A stretch of DNA of 44,680 nt. It comes from Prochlorococcus sp. AG-412-J13. Lineage in GTDB: Bacteria > Cyanobacteriota > Cyanobacteriia > PCC-6307 > Cyanobiaceae. The translations under genes and the position numbers were made by a program. Positions within the stretch are counted from its first letter, which is position 1, and every line of letters starts with the position of its first letter. Under the pieces are notes generated by a model, which did no database searches, was not told the origin of the DNA, and saw nothing but the letters and a program-made list of their open reading frames with translations. Positions 1-9,142 of the stretch are shown piece by piece. The stretch spans positions 1 through 44,680 of the forward strand of contig QCLE01000014.1 in NCBI GenBank assembly GCA_003214815.1. The letters are read 5' to 3'.

Positions 1-1053
1 ATCAACGCATCAATTATTATTCAGCTGCTCACAGCCTCATTGCCTGTGCTTGAAGATTTACAAAAAAATGAAGGAGAAGCGGGAAGAAGAAAAATTGCTC
101 AAATAACAAGATATGTTTCATTAGGATGGGGGTTTTTGCAAAGCATAATTTTTTCCTTAATTCTTAGACAATATGCTATTCAGGGGATAAGTGAAACTAC
201 ATTTGTGTTACAAACCTCCATTGCCTTAGTTACTGGTTCAATGTTAGTTATGTGGTTTAGTGAAATTATTACGGAGAAAGGGATAGGTCAAGGAGCTTCA
301 CTGGTAATTTTTTTGAATATTGTTTCGACTTTACCTAAGGCTCTAAGTTCAACCATTGAAAAAGCTCAAACTGGCGATAGAGGAGATGTTTTAGGTATAG
401 CTGTTTTACTTGGAGTATTTTTACTAACAATTGTTGGAATCATTTTTGTCCAAGAGGGAGCAAGACGCATTCCTATTGTTAGTGCAAAAAGGCAAATAGG
501 AAATTCAACACTACTTCCTACAAGGCAAAGTTATTTACCTTTGAAATTAAATGCAGGAGGAGTAATGCCTATAATATTTGCATCTGCTTTAATCTTTTTA
601 CCTATAACTATTGCAAATGTCACGGGAAATCAAGTCTTAATCAAGTTAGCTAGTAGTTTAAATCCAGGATCTTCTAATCCATGGCCATATGCTCTTACAT
701 TCTTCTCCTTGATTTTGGGGTTCTCCTATTTTTATGCATCTCTTACTATCAATCCAGTTGATGTAGCTTCAAACTTAAAGAAAGGAGGTGTAGCGATACC
801 AGGAGTTAGACCAGGAACTAATACGGCAAACTACCTATCAGGCATACAAAATAGGTTGACATTATTGGGAGGATTGTTTCTGGGTTCAGTAGCAATAATC
901 CCAGCTGCTGTAGAGAGAGCTACAAACGTCCAGACTTTTCAAGGTTTAGGAGCAACTTCATTACTTATTCTTGTGGGCGTTGCTATAGATACTTCTAAGC
1001 AAATTCAAACTTATGTTATTTCTCAAAGGTATGAGGGACTAATTAACAATTAA
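1..1053 (+). CDS. secY: Preprotein translocase subunit SecY (5' end outside window)
   Basis: Central channel of the Sec translocon in the plasma (and probably thylakoid) membrane. The frame is open from base 1, and the residues before the first in-frame start-like codon already match SecY ([10 protein letters not shown], then [15 protein letters not shown]), so the gene begins left of the window. About 350 residues are visible out of roughly 440 in the family. They contain eight or so hydrophobic segments and the cytoplasmic loop with [10 protein letters not shown] near 785-815, a conserved SecY loop important for SecA/ribosome contact. The stop codon overlaps the adk start (TAATG), so the two are translationally linked. 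Position at the end of the spc ribosomal cluster, before adk, is the usual cyanobacterial order. Confidence 0.97.
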   Translation: MNASIIIQLLTASLPVLEDLQKNEGEAGRRKIAQITRYVSLGWGFLQSIIFSLILRQYAIQGISETTFVLQTSIALVTGSMLVMWFSEIITEKGIGQGASLVIFLNIVSTLPKALSSTIEKAQTGDRGDVLGIAVLLGVFLLTIVGIIFVQEGARRIPIVSAKRQIGNSTLLPTRQSYLPLKLNAGGVMPIIFASALIFLPITIANVTGNQVLIKLASSLNPGSSNPWPYALTFFSLILGFSYFYASLTINPVDVASNLKKGGVAIPGVRPGTNTANYLSGIQNRLTLLGGLFLGSVAIIPAAVERATNVQTFQGLGATSLLILVGVAIDTSKQIQTYVISQRYEGLINN

Positions 1054-1601
1054 TGAAGAAACATTTACTATTTTTAGGAGCTCCTGGAGCAGGGAAAGGG
1101 ACTCAAGCGGAATTGTTAAGTCAAACTAATTCTTACTTACACCTTTCTACTGGTGAATTATTAAGAAAAGAAATCGAAATGAATACTATCCTTGGTATTC
1201 AGGTAAAAGATATTATGAATCGAGGCGAACTTGTTAGTGATGAACTTGTATTAAAGATAGTAAGACAAAATTTAGACAAGAATAATAAAGGCTGGATTTT
1301 AGATGGATACCCGAGAAATCTATCTCAAGCAAATTCATTGAGTAAGGTCTTAATTGAAATAAATCAACCTTTGGAAATGGTTTTTTATTTAGATATTCCA
1401 GAAGAAGTTTTAATTAAGCGTTTGCTTTTAAGAGGGAGAAAAGATGATACTGAAGAGACAATTAGAACAAGAGTTGACATTTATAAAAAAACTACAGCAC
1501 CATTGATTCAATATTTTAAAGAGCTCTCTTTGTTAGAATATATTGATGCTGATAGAGATTTAAAAACTATTTCATCTGATATCAAGCAAAAAATGGCTTG
1601 A
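1053..1601 (+). CDS. adk: Adenylate kinase
   Basis: Converts ATP + AMP to 2 ADP in the cytoplasm. The P-loop GAPGAGKGT is at residues 9-17, followed by the AMP-binding stretch (HLSTGELLR), the LDGYPRN motif and a lid region with [15 protein letters not shown]. At 182 residues it is the short-lid form: the lid lacks the four-Cys zinc insert of the long Gram-positive enzymes. The ATG overlaps the last base of the secY stop codon, so adk is co-translated with secY, as in many ribosomal clusters. Nothing is unusual for a cyanobacterium. Confidence 0.96.
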   Translation: MKKHLLFLGAPGAGKGTQAELLSQTNSYLHLSTGELLRKEIEMNTILGIQVKDIMNRGELVSDELVLKIVRQNLDKNNKGWILDGYPRNLSQANSLSKVLIEINQPLEMVFYLDIPEEVLIKRLLLRGRKDDTEETIRTRVDIYKKTTAPLIQYFKELSLLEYIDADRDLKTISSDIKQKMA

Positions 1602-1646
1602 TGATGATGTAGAATATAGTATTAACGTTTAATTTGTTAAACCCCT

Positions 1647-1763
1647 ATGAAGGTCAGATCTTCAGTCAAAAAAATTAGTCCTGACGATCAGATCGTGAGG
1701 AGAAGAGGTAAAATCTATGTTATTAACAAGAAAAGACCTCGCAATAAACAGCGTCAGGGTTAA
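1647..1763 (+). CDS. rpmJ: 50S ribosomal protein L36, cysteine-free form
   Basis: A 38-residue protein starting MKVRSSVKK and ending [11 protein letters not shown], which is the L36 signature. It is short enough to be missed by length cut-offs. L36 binds 23S rRNA near the peptidyl-transferase region. Most L36 proteins carry a C-x2-C-x12-C-x4-H zinc site. Here the equivalent positions hold Ser, Asp, Asn and Arg, and there is no Cys at all, so this is a zinc-independent (C-minus) version. It lies between adk and rpsM, the normal place for rpmJ at the spc/alpha junction. Start and stop are unambiguous (ATG at 1647, TAA at 1761). Confidence 0.95.
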   Translation: MKVRSSVKKISPDDQIVRRRGKIYVINKKRPRNKQRQG

Positions 1764-1804
1764 ACTTCAACCCTTAAATTCAAACATTTACTTATTCAAA
1801 ACAC

Positions 1805-2170
1805 GTGGCCAGGATTGCAGGAATTGACATACCTCGCGAAAAGCGAGTGGAAATTGCACTTACATACGTCTATGGAATTGGTTTAACGAGATCTAAGCTA
1901 ATTCTTGCTAATACTGGTGTCAACCCAGATACTCGTGTCAAAGACCTTTCAGATTCTGATGTACAAAAGCTTAGAGGCGCTACAGAAGAATTCACTTTAG
2001 AAGGGGATTTGAGAAGAAAAGAGGGAATGGCTTTAAAACGTCTTCAAGATATAGGGTGTGTAAGAGGACGAAGACATAGAATGAGTCTTCCAGTCAGAGG
2101 TCAAAGAACTAGAACCAATGCAAGAACCAGACGGGGTTCGAGGAAAACAGTTGCTGGAAGAAAAAAATAA
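1805..2170 (+). CDS. rpsM: 30S ribosomal protein S13
   Basis: Primary S13 of the small-subunit head, contacting 16S rRNA, the subunit bridge and tRNA. The 121-residue product begins [21 protein letters not shown] and has the basic C-terminal tail with [14 protein letters not shown], both diagnostic. It starts with GTG at 1805; no in-frame ATG lies nearby that would keep the conserved N-terminus. It is 41 bp after rpmJ and 44 bp before rpsK, within the alpha operon order rpmJ-rpsM-rpsK-rpoA-rplQ. S4 (rpsD) is not in this cluster, as is usual in cyanobacteria. Confidence 0.98.
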   Translation: MARIAGIDIPREKRVEIALTYVYGIGLTRSKLILANTGVNPDTRVKDLSDSDVQKLRGATEEFTLEGDLRRKEGMALKRLQDIGCVRGRRHRMSLPVRGQRTRTNARTRRGSRKTVAGRKK

Positions 2171-2214
2171 TTAACTAATTCCATTTATCAATTGAAGTAT
2201 TAAATTAAAACATC

Positions 2215-2607
2215 ATGGCAGCTACAGTAAAAAAAACAGGTTCAAAAAAATCCAAACGTAATGTACCTAATGGTGTGGTACATATACAAAGTACATTTAA
2301 TAATACTATTGTCTCAATTACTGACACATCTGGTCATGTAATTGCTTGGTCTTCTGCGGGCGCAAGTGGATTTAAAGGAGCTCGGAAAGGTACGCCATTT
2401 GCTGCTCAAACAGCTGCTGAAGCTGCAGCTAGAAGAGCACTTGATCAAGGCATGAGACAAATAGAAGTACTTGTTAGAGGGCCTGGCGCAGGTAGGGAAA
2501 CGGCCATAAGAGCTTTACAAGTGGCCGGATTAGAAATAACTCTAATAAGAGATGTAACTCCATTACCTCATAATGGATGTAGAAGACCTAAACGGAGACG
2601 CGTTTAG
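2215..2607 (+). CDS. rpsK: 30S ribosomal protein S11
   Basis: S11 lies in the 30S platform near the mRNA exit. The 130-residue protein has a Lys-rich N-terminus, the central [15 protein letters not shown] segment, [14 protein letters not shown] and the C-terminal [19 protein letters not shown] block, all classical S11. ATG start at 2215. It sits between rpsM and rpoA, separated by about 50 bp on each side, with no terminator in either gap, so the cluster is probably one transcript. Confidence 0.98.
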   Translation: MAATVKKTGSKKSKRNVPNGVVHIQSTFNNTIVSITDTSGHVIAWSSAGASGFKGARKGTPFAAQTAAEAAARRALDQGMRQIEVLVRGPGAGRETAIRALQVAGLEITLIRDVTPLPHNGCRRPKRRRV

Positions 2608-2658
2608 GTTTAATCATTCTCAACTAACCCCAAAAAACTTTTAACCTCATTATTTTCC

Positions 2659-3597
2659 GTGTTGCAATACAAGATTGACAGAATCGATCATCATATAGCA
2701 GATGATCGCTCCCAAACAGGAACTTTCTTAATTGGCCCTTTAGAAAGGGGACAAGCTACAACTTTGGGTAATTCTCTTAGAAGAGTCCTTATGGGAGGAC
2801 TTGAAGGGAGTGCAGTGACTGCAGTAAGAATAGCAGGAATTAATCATGAATATGCTACTATTCCTGGAGTTAGAGAAGACGTTTTAGATATTCTTCTCAA
2901 TTGCAAGCAGCTATCAATAAATAGTTCTAATCAAGAGCTAGAAATCGGCAGATTAGTAGCGAGCGGTCCAATGGATGTGAAGGCGAATGACATTCAATTC
3001 TCCTCTCAAGTTGAAATTGTTGATGGTGAAAAACCGATCGCAACTATTCAGGAGGGGCATAACTTAGAGTTGGAAATCCATGTTGAAAGAGGTGTTGGAT
3101 ATAGACCCGTCGACCGTAAGAGTGAAGAGACAACTGCTATTGATTTACTGCAAATAGATGCTGTATTTATGCCAGTCAAGAGAGTTAATTTTACGATTGA
3201 TGAAACTGCTGTAGCAGAAGGCGGAACAGGAAGAGAAAGATTAAAAATGGAAGTAGTAACAGATGGCTCAACAAGTCCTGACGATGCTATTGCTGATGCT
3301 GCAAATCAGTTAATAGAACTCTTTCAACCTCTTGCTACTGTTACAATGGTTGAGGAAATTCCTGAAGAACCTGAGCCATCTCCTGAAGCTCAAATTCCTC
3401 TTGAGGAACTAAACTTGTCCGTTAGAGCATATAATTGTTTGAAAAGGGCGCAAGTTAACTCTGTTTCGGATTTAATGGGCTTCAGCTATGAAGATCTTCT
3501 TGAAATTAAGAACTTTGGCTCTAAATCTGCAGATGAGGTTATTGAGGCACTTGAGCGCATCGGCATTTCTATTCCACAAAGCAGAACATCTGTTTAG
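2659..3597 (+). CDS. rpoA: RNA polymerase alpha subunit
   Basis: Dimerises to nucleate RNA polymerase assembly and, through its C-terminal domain, contacts promoters and activators. The N-terminal domain spans about residues 1-230 ([22 protein letters not shown] near the start). An acidic, Pro/Glu-rich linker follows at about 233-250 ([14 protein letters not shown]). The C-terminal domain with its helix-hairpin-helix residues ([14 protein letters not shown]) occupies about 250-312. At 312 residues it is normal for cyanobacteria. It starts with GTG at 2659 and is followed 14 bp later by rplQ. Confidence 0.98.
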   Translation: MLQYKIDRIDHHIADDRSQTGTFLIGPLERGQATTLGNSLRRVLMGGLEGSAVTAVRIAGINHEYATIPGVREDVLDILLNCKQLSINSSNQELEIGRLVASGPMDVKANDIQFSSQVEIVDGEKPIATIQEGHNLELEIHVERGVGYRPVDRKSEETTAIDLLQIDAVFMPVKRVNFTIDETAVAEGGTGRERLKMEVVTDGSTSPDDAIADAANQLIELFQPLATVTMVEEIPEEPEPSPEAQIPLEELNLSVRAYNCLKRAQVNSVSDLMGFSYEDLLEIKNFGSKSADEVIEALERIGISIPQSRTSV

Positions 3598-3611
3598 CAA
3601 TTTTTAAGACT

Positions 3612-3962
3612 ATGAGACACCAACTTAGAATTCCATTATTAAGTAAACCTGCTGACCAGAGGAAAGCACTTTTAAGAGGTTTAACTACACAATTAATTAG
3701 GGAAGGTAGAGTAACGACAACAAAAGCTAGGGCAAAAGCTTTAAGAAATGAAGCTGAAAGAATGATTTCACTCGCCAAAGAGGGAAGTTTGGCTTCTAGG
3801 AGAAGGGCTATTGGCTATATTTATGATAAGAAATTAGTTCATTCATTATTTGAGAAAGCAAAGGAAAGATATGGAGACAGAAAAGGTGGTTATACACGCA
3901 TAGTCAGAACCGTATCTAGAAAAGGTGATAACGCTCAAATGGCCATAATCGAGCTTGTTTAA
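3612..3962 (+). CDS. rplQ: 50S ribosomal protein L17
   Basis: L17 lies near the peptide exit tunnel. The 116-residue protein begins [20 protein letters not shown], has the [20 protein letters not shown] helix and ends with the [14 protein letters not shown] strand, all standard L17. It follows rpoA by 14 bp and precedes truA by 39 bp, closing the alpha-operon block. A 69-aa frame on the opposite strand over the same bases is only a shadow of this gene. Confidence 0.98.
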   Translation: MRHQLRIPLLSKPADQRKALLRGLTTQLIREGRVTTTKARAKALRNEAERMISLAKEGSLASRRRAIGYIYDKKLVHSLFEKAKERYGDRKGGYTRIVRTVSRKGDNAQMAIIELV

Positions 3963-4001
3963 GTTAGTTAAAAAAGGTTCTTTTACTAGAAAATAAAATT
4001 T

Positions 4002-4808
4002 TTGAAAAGGGTAGCTTTACTAGTCCAATATGATGGATCTAGTTATTCAGGTTGGCAAAAACAAAAACATGCAATTACTGTTCAAGAAATTCTAGACAAA
4101 GCTCTCTTAAAGATTACAAATCATAGAGTAAAGACTTTTGCAGCAGGTAGGACTGACGCTGGTGTTCATGCATCAGGTCAAGTAGTACACTTTGATACTG
4201 ATTGCGTTATTCCAGGAAATAGTTATTCTAATGTCTTAAATAGTATGTTACCCTCAACAATTAGGATATTAGAATCAGTTGAGGTTAAAGATAATTGGCA
4301 TGCCTGTTATTCAGCAATGTATAGACATTATCGATACGTCATTAATAACAGTAAATTCCCAAACTTGTTCATCAATAATTGGTCATGGCATAGATATCAA
4401 AAAGTATTAGATGAAGTTTTAATGTTAAATGCATCCAAAACTATGGAAGGAGAGCATGATTTTTTTGCTTTTCAGAAAAGCGGAAGTAACAGGACAAACT
4501 CTATTACAAAAATAAAAAATATAGATATAAAAAGAGTAGAAGATTTGATTCTAGTTGATATTAAAGCTACTGGTTTTCTATATGGCATGGTCCGTTTAAT
4601 TGTTGGTCAACTAGTGTTAGTTGGAGAAAAAAAAATATCGCCAGAAATTTTTGCAGATAGATGGTTAAACAAAAGGAAAAGTGATGTTAAAGAATCTGCT
4701 CCAGCTAGGGGTTTATGTTTTGTAAATGCTGTTTATGAAGAAAATGTTTTTAAAAAGATTAATAACAATGATTTTTTCCCTGTATTTTTAATTAAGGGTT
4801 TTTCTTAA
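4002..4808 (+). CDS. truA: tRNA pseudouridine(38-40) synthase TruA
   Basis: Isomerises uridines 38-40 in the anticodon arm of tRNAs. The catalytic Asp is D52 in AAGRTDAGVHASGQVVHF, the TruA signature. The N-terminal KRVALLVQYDGSSYSGWQ motif and the C-terminal GFLYGMVRLIVGQL motif are also present. The 268-residue length is normal. It starts with TTG at 4002, which keeps the conserved first strand intact. truA between rplQ and rplM is the common cyanobacterial order, so it is probably expressed with the ribosomal genes. Confidence 0.97.
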   Translation: MKRVALLVQYDGSSYSGWQKQKHAITVQEILDKALLKITNHRVKTFAAGRTDAGVHASGQVVHFDTDCVIPGNSYSNVLNSMLPSTIRILESVEVKDNWHACYSAMYRHYRYVINNSKFPNLFINNWSWHRYQKVLDEVLMLNASKTMEGEHDFFAFQKSGSNRTNSITKIKNIDIKRVEDLILVDIKATGFLYGMVRLIVGQLVLVGEKKISPEIFADRWLNKRKSDVKESAPARGLCFVNAVYEENVFKKINNNDFFPVFLIKGFS

Positions 4809-4856
4809 GTAAATTTTAATTAAGCGAATTTTTTTTGTGTAAATCATTCAAAACTG

Positions 4857-4886
4857 TTGTTTAATATTCATTCAATAAGGTAGAAT
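4857..4886 (+). promoter_or_regulatory. Candidate promoter before rplM
   Basis: The 117-bp gap between truA and rplM is the largest in this ribosomal cluster. It holds TAGAAT at 4881-4886, a good -10 match, with TTGTTT at 4857-4862 as a weak -35 at 18-bp spacing. Transcription would start near 4893, giving an untranslated leader of about 33 nt before the rplM ATG. This is motif matching in AT-rich DNA, so it remains tentative. It would allow rplM-rpsI-rpmE-prfA to be transcribed separately from the upstream genes. Confidence 0.35.
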
Positions 4887-4925
4887 TTAAAACTAACTAT
4901 AAATTTATTTGCATAAATTTGGTAA

Positions 4926-5357
4926 ATGAATAAAACAATTACTCCATCTTTAGAAACCATTAAAAGAAATTGGTTTTTAGTTGACGCAAAAGATAAGACA
5001 CTTGGGAGACTTGCTACAGAAATTGCAACTGTATTAAGAGGTAAGAATAAACCAACATTTACTCCTCATTTAGATACTGGAGACTTTGTCATTGTAGTAA
5101 ATGCTGAAAAAGTTGAGGTAACAGGGAAAAAAACATCACAAAAGTTGTATAGAAGACATTCTGGTAGACCAGGAGGAATGAAAATTGAAAAATTTGAGTC
5201 TCTGCAAGATAGAATTCCTGAAAGAATCATCGAGCAAGCTGTTAAGGGTATGCTGCCCCACAACTCCCTAGGAAGACAGCAATTTAAAAAACTAAAAGTT
5301 TATAAAGGTGCTGATCACCCTCATTCCGCTCAGAATCCTGTATTATTAAATAGTTAA
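4926..5357 (+). CDS. rplM: 50S ribosomal protein L13
   Basis: An early-assembly large-subunit protein. The 143-residue product contains [19 protein letters not shown] near the N-terminus, then the [10 protein letters not shown] segment, and ends with [23 protein letters not shown], the family signature. rplM-rpsI is a nearly universal bacterial pair. Here only 9 bp separate the genes, so they should be co-translated. A candidate promoter lies just upstream. Confidence 0.98.
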   Translation: MNKTITPSLETIKRNWFLVDAKDKTLGRLATEIATVLRGKNKPTFTPHLDTGDFVIVVNAEKVEVTGKKTSQKLYRRHSGRPGGMKIEKFESLQDRIPERIIEQAVKGMLPHNSLGRQQFKKLKVYKGADHPHSAQNPVLLNS

Positions 5358-5366
5358 TTTATCAAA

Positions 5367-5777
5367 ATGAATAGTCAAATAAAAAACAAAGCGGTGTATT
5401 GGGGAACTGGAAGAAGAAAAACTTCAGTAGCTAGAGTTCGATTGATTCCAGGGAATGGAGTTATTAAAATAAATGGTCGTTCTGGAGATGATTACTTAAA
5501 CTTTAATCCTCTGCACTTAAATGCAATAAAATCACCTTTGCAAACATTAGGTCTCGAAAATTCATATGATATTCTTGTAAATGTTTTTGGTGGTGGATTG
5601 ACAGGTCAAGCAGGCGCTATTAAGCAAGGAGCAGCAAGAGCACTTTGCGAATTATCTCCTGACAATAGGAAACCACTAAAAACTGAAGGTCATCTCAGTA
5701 GAGATCCTAGAGCTAAGGAAAGAAGAAAATATGGTCTTAAAAAAGCAAGAAAAGCTCCTCAATTCTCTAAACGTTAA
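5367..5777 (+). CDS. rpsI: 30S ribosomal protein S9
   Basis: S9 sits in the 30S head and its C-terminal basic tail reaches the P-site tRNA. The 136-residue protein has [21 protein letters not shown] near the N-terminus, the [19 protein letters not shown] core and the [12 protein letters not shown] terminus; the final KR is the conserved P-site contact. It lies between rplM and rpmE with gaps of 9 and 13 bp. Confidence 0.98.
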   Translation: MNSQIKNKAVYWGTGRRKTSVARVRLIPGNGVIKINGRSGDDYLNFNPLHLNAIKSPLQTLGLENSYDILVNVFGGGLTGQAGAIKQGAARALCELSPDNRKPLKTEGHLSRDPRAKERRKYGLKKARKAPQFSKR

Positions 5778-5790
5778 AGGAATCTAAATC

Positions 5791-6051
5791 ATGCCAAAAT
5801 CAGAAATACACCCAAAATGGTATCCAGATGCAAAGGTTATTTGTAATGGAGAAGTTGTAATGACAACTGGTTCAACGCAGCCTGAATTACATGTTGATGT
5901 ATGGAGTGGGAATCATCCCTTCTTCACTGGAACTCAGAAGATTCTTGATACAGAAGGTAGGGTTGATAGGTTTATGAAAAAATATGGTATGGGTTCAGCT
6001 AATTCAGCCACATCAAAAGAGCAAAAAGAAGAAAAAGATTCTAAAAAATAA
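5791..6051 (+). CDS. rpmE: 50S ribosomal protein L31, zinc-free form
   Basis: L31 bridges the 50S central protuberance and the 30S head. The 86-residue product starts MPKSEIHPKWYPDAKVICNG and has the conserved NHPFFTGTQK and EGRVDRFMKKYGM segments. In the zinc-binding form two CxxC-type pairs are expected. Here only one Cys (C18) remains, and the second pair is replaced by Trp and Asn (DVWSGNHPF), so it is the C-minus type. After residue 70 there is a polar Ser/Lys/Glu-rich tail of about 16 residues, probably disordered. It follows rpsI by 13 bp and is followed by prfA. Confidence 0.96.
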   Translation: MPKSEIHPKWYPDAKVICNGEVVMTTGSTQPELHVDVWSGNHPFFTGTQKILDTEGRVDRFMKKYGMGSANSATSKEQKEEKDSKK

Positions 6052-6079
6052 AATTCTCAAAAGTTAAGTATAATTTCAA

Positions 6080-7174
6080 TTGGAATACTCAACATTAATT
6101 GCAAGGTTGAAAACTGCTTCAGAAAGTTTTGAAAATTTGGAAGTGCAACTTGCAGATCCTGACATAGCTAATGATCCAAAAAAATTAGAATCAATAGCAA
6201 GAGAAAGGTCAAAATTGGAACCTTTGGTGATTGATTTTAATAAGTTGCTTGATACTGATAAAGAAATTGAAGATTCAAAAAATCTATTAAAGGAGAATAG
6301 AAACGATAAAGAAATGGAATCTTTGATAAATGAAGAGATAATAATTCTAGAGGAATGTAAGAATGAATTGATTCAAAAAACCACAATCGCCTTATTGCCA
6401 AAAGATCCAAGAGATGAGAGAAGTGTAATGTTAGAAATCAGAGCTGGTGCTGGAGGTAACGAGGCTTGTATATGGGCAGGTGACTTAGCAAGAATGTATG
6501 AAAGATATGGACAAAAGATTGGATGGTCTGTAAAACCTGTTAGTGCTTCCGAGTCAGATATGGGGGGATTTAAGGAGTTAGTTATTTCTGTTAAGGGAGA
6601 TTCTGTATATAGTCAACTTAAATTTGAGGCTGGTGTACATAGAGTCCAAAGAGTTCCAGCTACTGAATCTCAAGGTAGAGTGCACACCTCTACTGCTACA
6701 GTAGCCGTCATGCCTGAGGCTGATCCTGTTGAGGTTAAAATTGATCCAACTGATCTAGAGGTTGGTACAGCAAGATCAGGAGGCGCAGGGGGACAAAATG
6801 TTAATAAGGTAGAGACAGCTATTGATCTTCACCATAAGCCTACAGGAATAAGAGTTTTTTGTACTCAAGAGAGATCACAATTGCAAAATCGCGAACGAGC
6901 AATGGAAATTTTAAGAGCTAAATTATATGAAATTCAATTAAAAGAAGCGAATGCAAAAGAAAGATCACAAAGGCTTTCCCAGGTTGGAACTGGCGATAGA
7001 AGTGAAAAAATAAGAACTTATAATTTTAAGGATAACAGAACAACTGATCATAGATTAGGTTCAAATTTTTCACTTGATCCAATTCTTGCTGGTCAATTGG
7101 ATGAAGTGATTGATGCATGCATAGCGCAAGAACAAAAAAGAATGATGGAAGATTTTAATAACGAAGTAAATTAA
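6080..7174 (+). CDS. prfA: Peptide chain release factor 1
   Basis: Recognises UAA and UAG stop codons and triggers peptide release. The catalytic GGQ is at residues 237-239 (bases 6788-6796) in [16 protein letters not shown]. The codon-recognition PAT tripeptide is visible in [14 protein letters not shown], which marks RF1 rather than RF2. At 364 residues it is full length. The start is TTG at 6080; the next Met is far inside the coiled N-terminal domain, so TTG is the best choice. It ends the forward ribosomal cluster and converges on the HNH gene 13 bp away. Confidence 0.97.
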   Translation: MEYSTLIARLKTASESFENLEVQLADPDIANDPKKLESIARERSKLEPLVIDFNKLLDTDKEIEDSKNLLKENRNDKEMESLINEEIIILEECKNELIQKTTIALLPKDPRDERSVMLEIRAGAGGNEACIWAGDLARMYERYGQKIGWSVKPVSASESDMGGFKELVISVKGDSVYSQLKFEAGVHRVQRVPATESQGRVHTSTATVAVMPEADPVEVKIDPTDLEVGTARSGGAGGQNVNKVETAIDLHHKPTGIRVFCTQERSQLQNRERAMEILRAKLYEIQLKEANAKERSQRLSQVGTGDRSEKIRTYNFKDNRTTDHRLGSNFSLDPILAGQLDEVIDACIAQEQKRMMEDFNNEVN

Positions 7175-7187
7175 GACTTTATTTTTA

Positions 7188-7694
7188 TTAGATTGTAAGC
7201 CCTATGACGTATTTACTCCATTCTTTATGCCTGCCAGAGTCAATTTGTCTTGTGGCCTCAAAATTGAGATTACTAAGTGGACGATAAGGCTTGCGTTTTA
7301 AAGGCATATTTGCCTCTTCAGGGGTTCGGTTACCTTTTTGTACATTACATCTGAGACATGCTGTAGTAACATTTTCCCAATTATCTGTTCCACCTCTGCT
7401 TCTAGGTAAAACATGATCTATTGATAGGTCATTACCCCTATGGTTACAGTATTGGCAAGAATTATTATCTCTAAGAAGAATATTTTTTCTTGTTAAAGAA
7501 ACTTCTCTAAAAGGAACTTTCACGTAGTAACGAAGTCTTATGACTGTTGGCAATTTTCTTCCGCTATGTATTGAATATGATTTATCTTCCTCTAAGCTTT
7601 CTGCTTTACCTTTGATCATTAAAATAACAGCTCTTCGCCAAGAAGTGATGTTTAAAGGTTCATAAGATGCATTTAAAACTAGAGTCTGGCCCAT
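7188..7694 (-). CDS. HNH endonuclease-type protein
   Basis: A small protein with one HNH nuclease fold. The first zinc pair is CQYC, the HNH core reads LSIDHVLPRSRGG then NWENVTTACLRCN, and the second zinc pair is the CLRC there. The N-terminus (GQTLVLNASYEPLNITSWRRAV) is characteristic of a chromosomal HNH family widespread in cyanobacteria whose natural substrate I do not know. I chose the ATG at 7694 (168 aa) because the family normally starts MGQTLVLN. The frame could extend to 7757, but those extra residues lie against the alr start at 7763. It is not next to a terminase, intein or restriction partner, so a host repair or processing role is more likely than a mobile one; that is inference. 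Confidence 0.88.
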   Translation of the reverse strand: MGQTLVLNASYEPLNITSWRRAVILMIKGKAESLEEDKSYSIHSGRKLPTVIRLRYYVKVPFREVSLTRKNILLRDNNSCQYCNHRGNDLSIDHVLPRSRGGTDNWENVTTACLRCNVQKGNRTPEEANMPLKRKPYRPLSNLNFEATRQIDSGRHKEWSKYVIGLTI

Positions 7695-7762
7695 GCCAAA
7701 ATACAATTTACATGTCATGCTAACTGTATATTTCAATAAGCGCATATATTTGTGCAAAGTTA

Positions 7763-8962
7763 ATGCAAATTCGGCAGATTAATCAGGGATATAATTTTGA
7801 TAAATATCCAACTTTTCAACAAGACATAGATCCAAAACAAAGAGCGTGGATTGAAGTTAATGGAAAAGCACTAGAAACAAATGTAAGGCAGTTAAGATCA
7901 AAGTTAAGTAAAAATTGTCAATTTATGGCAGTTGTCAAAGCTGATGGTTATGGCCATGATGCAAAATTAGTGTCGGAGTACGCTATCAAAGGAGGAGCTT
8001 CGCAATTAGGAGTTGCCACTTTAAAAGAAGGCATTAAGCTGCGTTCTTCTGGAGTTAAAAAACCAATTCTTATTCTCGGAAATCTGTACACAAAAAGAGA
8101 TTTAATAATATCCTTTAAAAATGATCTTATGCCAACTATCAGTAGTATAAGAGAGTGTTTAATTTGCAATAATATTGGAAAGAATTTTGGGTTGAAATTT
8201 TCTTTACATCTTAAGGTTGATACTGGAATGTCAAGATTAGGATTTGAATCTGATAAATTTGTTCAGCAATTTGAAAAAATAAAATCTTTTGAGAACATTG
8301 CAATAGAAGGTATATATAGTCATTTATCGTCTGCAGATGAAGATAATGCATTAAATCCTCAAAGTATTACTCAATTACAAAGGCTGAAGTTTAATGAATT
8401 ATTAAAGCAAATCAATCTTAATAGAAATAATGAAATTAAGATTCATTTGGCTAATTCAGCTGGAATGCTTCTTAATAAAGATTTTCATTTTCATATGGTA
8501 CGTGTTGGGATTTCTATGTATGGTTATAGTCCTCTAGTAAAAACAGAAAAAAACTTATCCCTTAAACCAGCTTTATTTTTGAAGGTTAAAGTAGCTTTTA
8601 TAAGAATTATTGATAAAGGGGTAAGAGTTAGTTACGGAGGGAAATTTGTGAGTAGTAGAAAAACTAAGTTAGCTGTATTAAGTATTGGCTATGCGGATGG
8701 AGTTCCAAGAAACCTCTCAGGTAAGATAAAAGTTATGTTTAATAATAAACTTTATCCCCAAGTAGGATCAATAACTATGGATCAGATGATGGTTGACATA
8801 ACAGGTTCAAATGAAATTAAAGTTGGTAGTACTATGGTATTACTAGGATCTGACGGAGATAAAACAATTTCTCCTGTAGATTGGGCAAAAGAATCTAACA
8901 CTATTCCATGGGAAATTCTTTGTTCTTTTAAAAATAGATTGCCGAGAGTTCAAGTTGATTAG
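7763..8962 (+). CDS. alr: Alanine racemase
   Basis: PLP enzyme that makes D-alanine for peptidoglycan. The PLP lysine is K59 in FMAVVKADGYGHD. The opposite-face catalytic tyrosine is Y291 in VSYGGKF, followed by AVLSIGYADGVPR. The substrate loop QVGSITMDQMMVD is present near residue 335. At 399 residues it is slightly longer than the usual 360-380 because of about 28 extra N-terminal residues before AWIEVNGKAL. A later start is possible, but none is an obvious ATG in frame close to that point. It is divergent from the HNH gene, and their promoter regions must overlap. Confidence 0.96.
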   Translation: MQIRQINQGYNFDKYPTFQQDIDPKQRAWIEVNGKALETNVRQLRSKLSKNCQFMAVVKADGYGHDAKLVSEYAIKGGASQLGVATLKEGIKLRSSGVKKPILILGNLYTKRDLIISFKNDLMPTISSIRECLICNNIGKNFGLKFSLHLKVDTGMSRLGFESDKFVQQFEKIKSFENIAIEGIYSHLSSADEDNALNPQSITQLQRLKFNELLKQINLNRNNEIKIHLANSAGMLLNKDFHFHMVRVGISMYGYSPLVKTEKNLSLKPALFLKVKVAFIRIIDKGVRVSYGGKFVSSRKTKLAVLSIGYADGVPRNLSGKIKVMFNNKLYPQVGSITMDQMMVDITGSNEIKVGSTMVLLGSDGDKTISPVDWAKESNTIPWEILCSFKNRLPRVQVD

Positions 8963-9023
8963 ACATTTCGAATAAATAACTAATTTTGAATGTTTGCAAA
9001 AAAATTGATAATGTATAAGAACT

Positions 9024-9112
9024 GGAGAGGTGGCTGAGTGGTTGAAAGCGGCTCCCTGCTAAGGAGTTACAGGAGGTAACTTTTGTCGAGGGTTCGAATC
9101 CCTCCCTCTCCG
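9024..9112 (+). tRNA. tRNA-Ser (anticodon GCU)
   Basis: Type II tRNA reading AGC/AGU. Acceptor arms GGAGAGG (9024-9030) and CCTCTCC (9105-9111) pair perfectly, with G9112 as discriminator. The anticodon stem is 9051-9055/9063-9067 and the loop CTGCTAA places GCT at 9058-9060. A long variable arm (9069-9086, ACAGGAG pairing with CTTTTGT using G-U pairs) confirms serine. The T arm is GAGGG-TTCGAAT-CCCTC. CCA is not encoded. A GATAAT at 9007-9012 is a possible -10 box. It stands alone between alr and the HAD gene. Confidence 0.98.
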
Positions 9113-9142
9113 TAATTAATTAAGAAAATTTTTTAATTTTTT

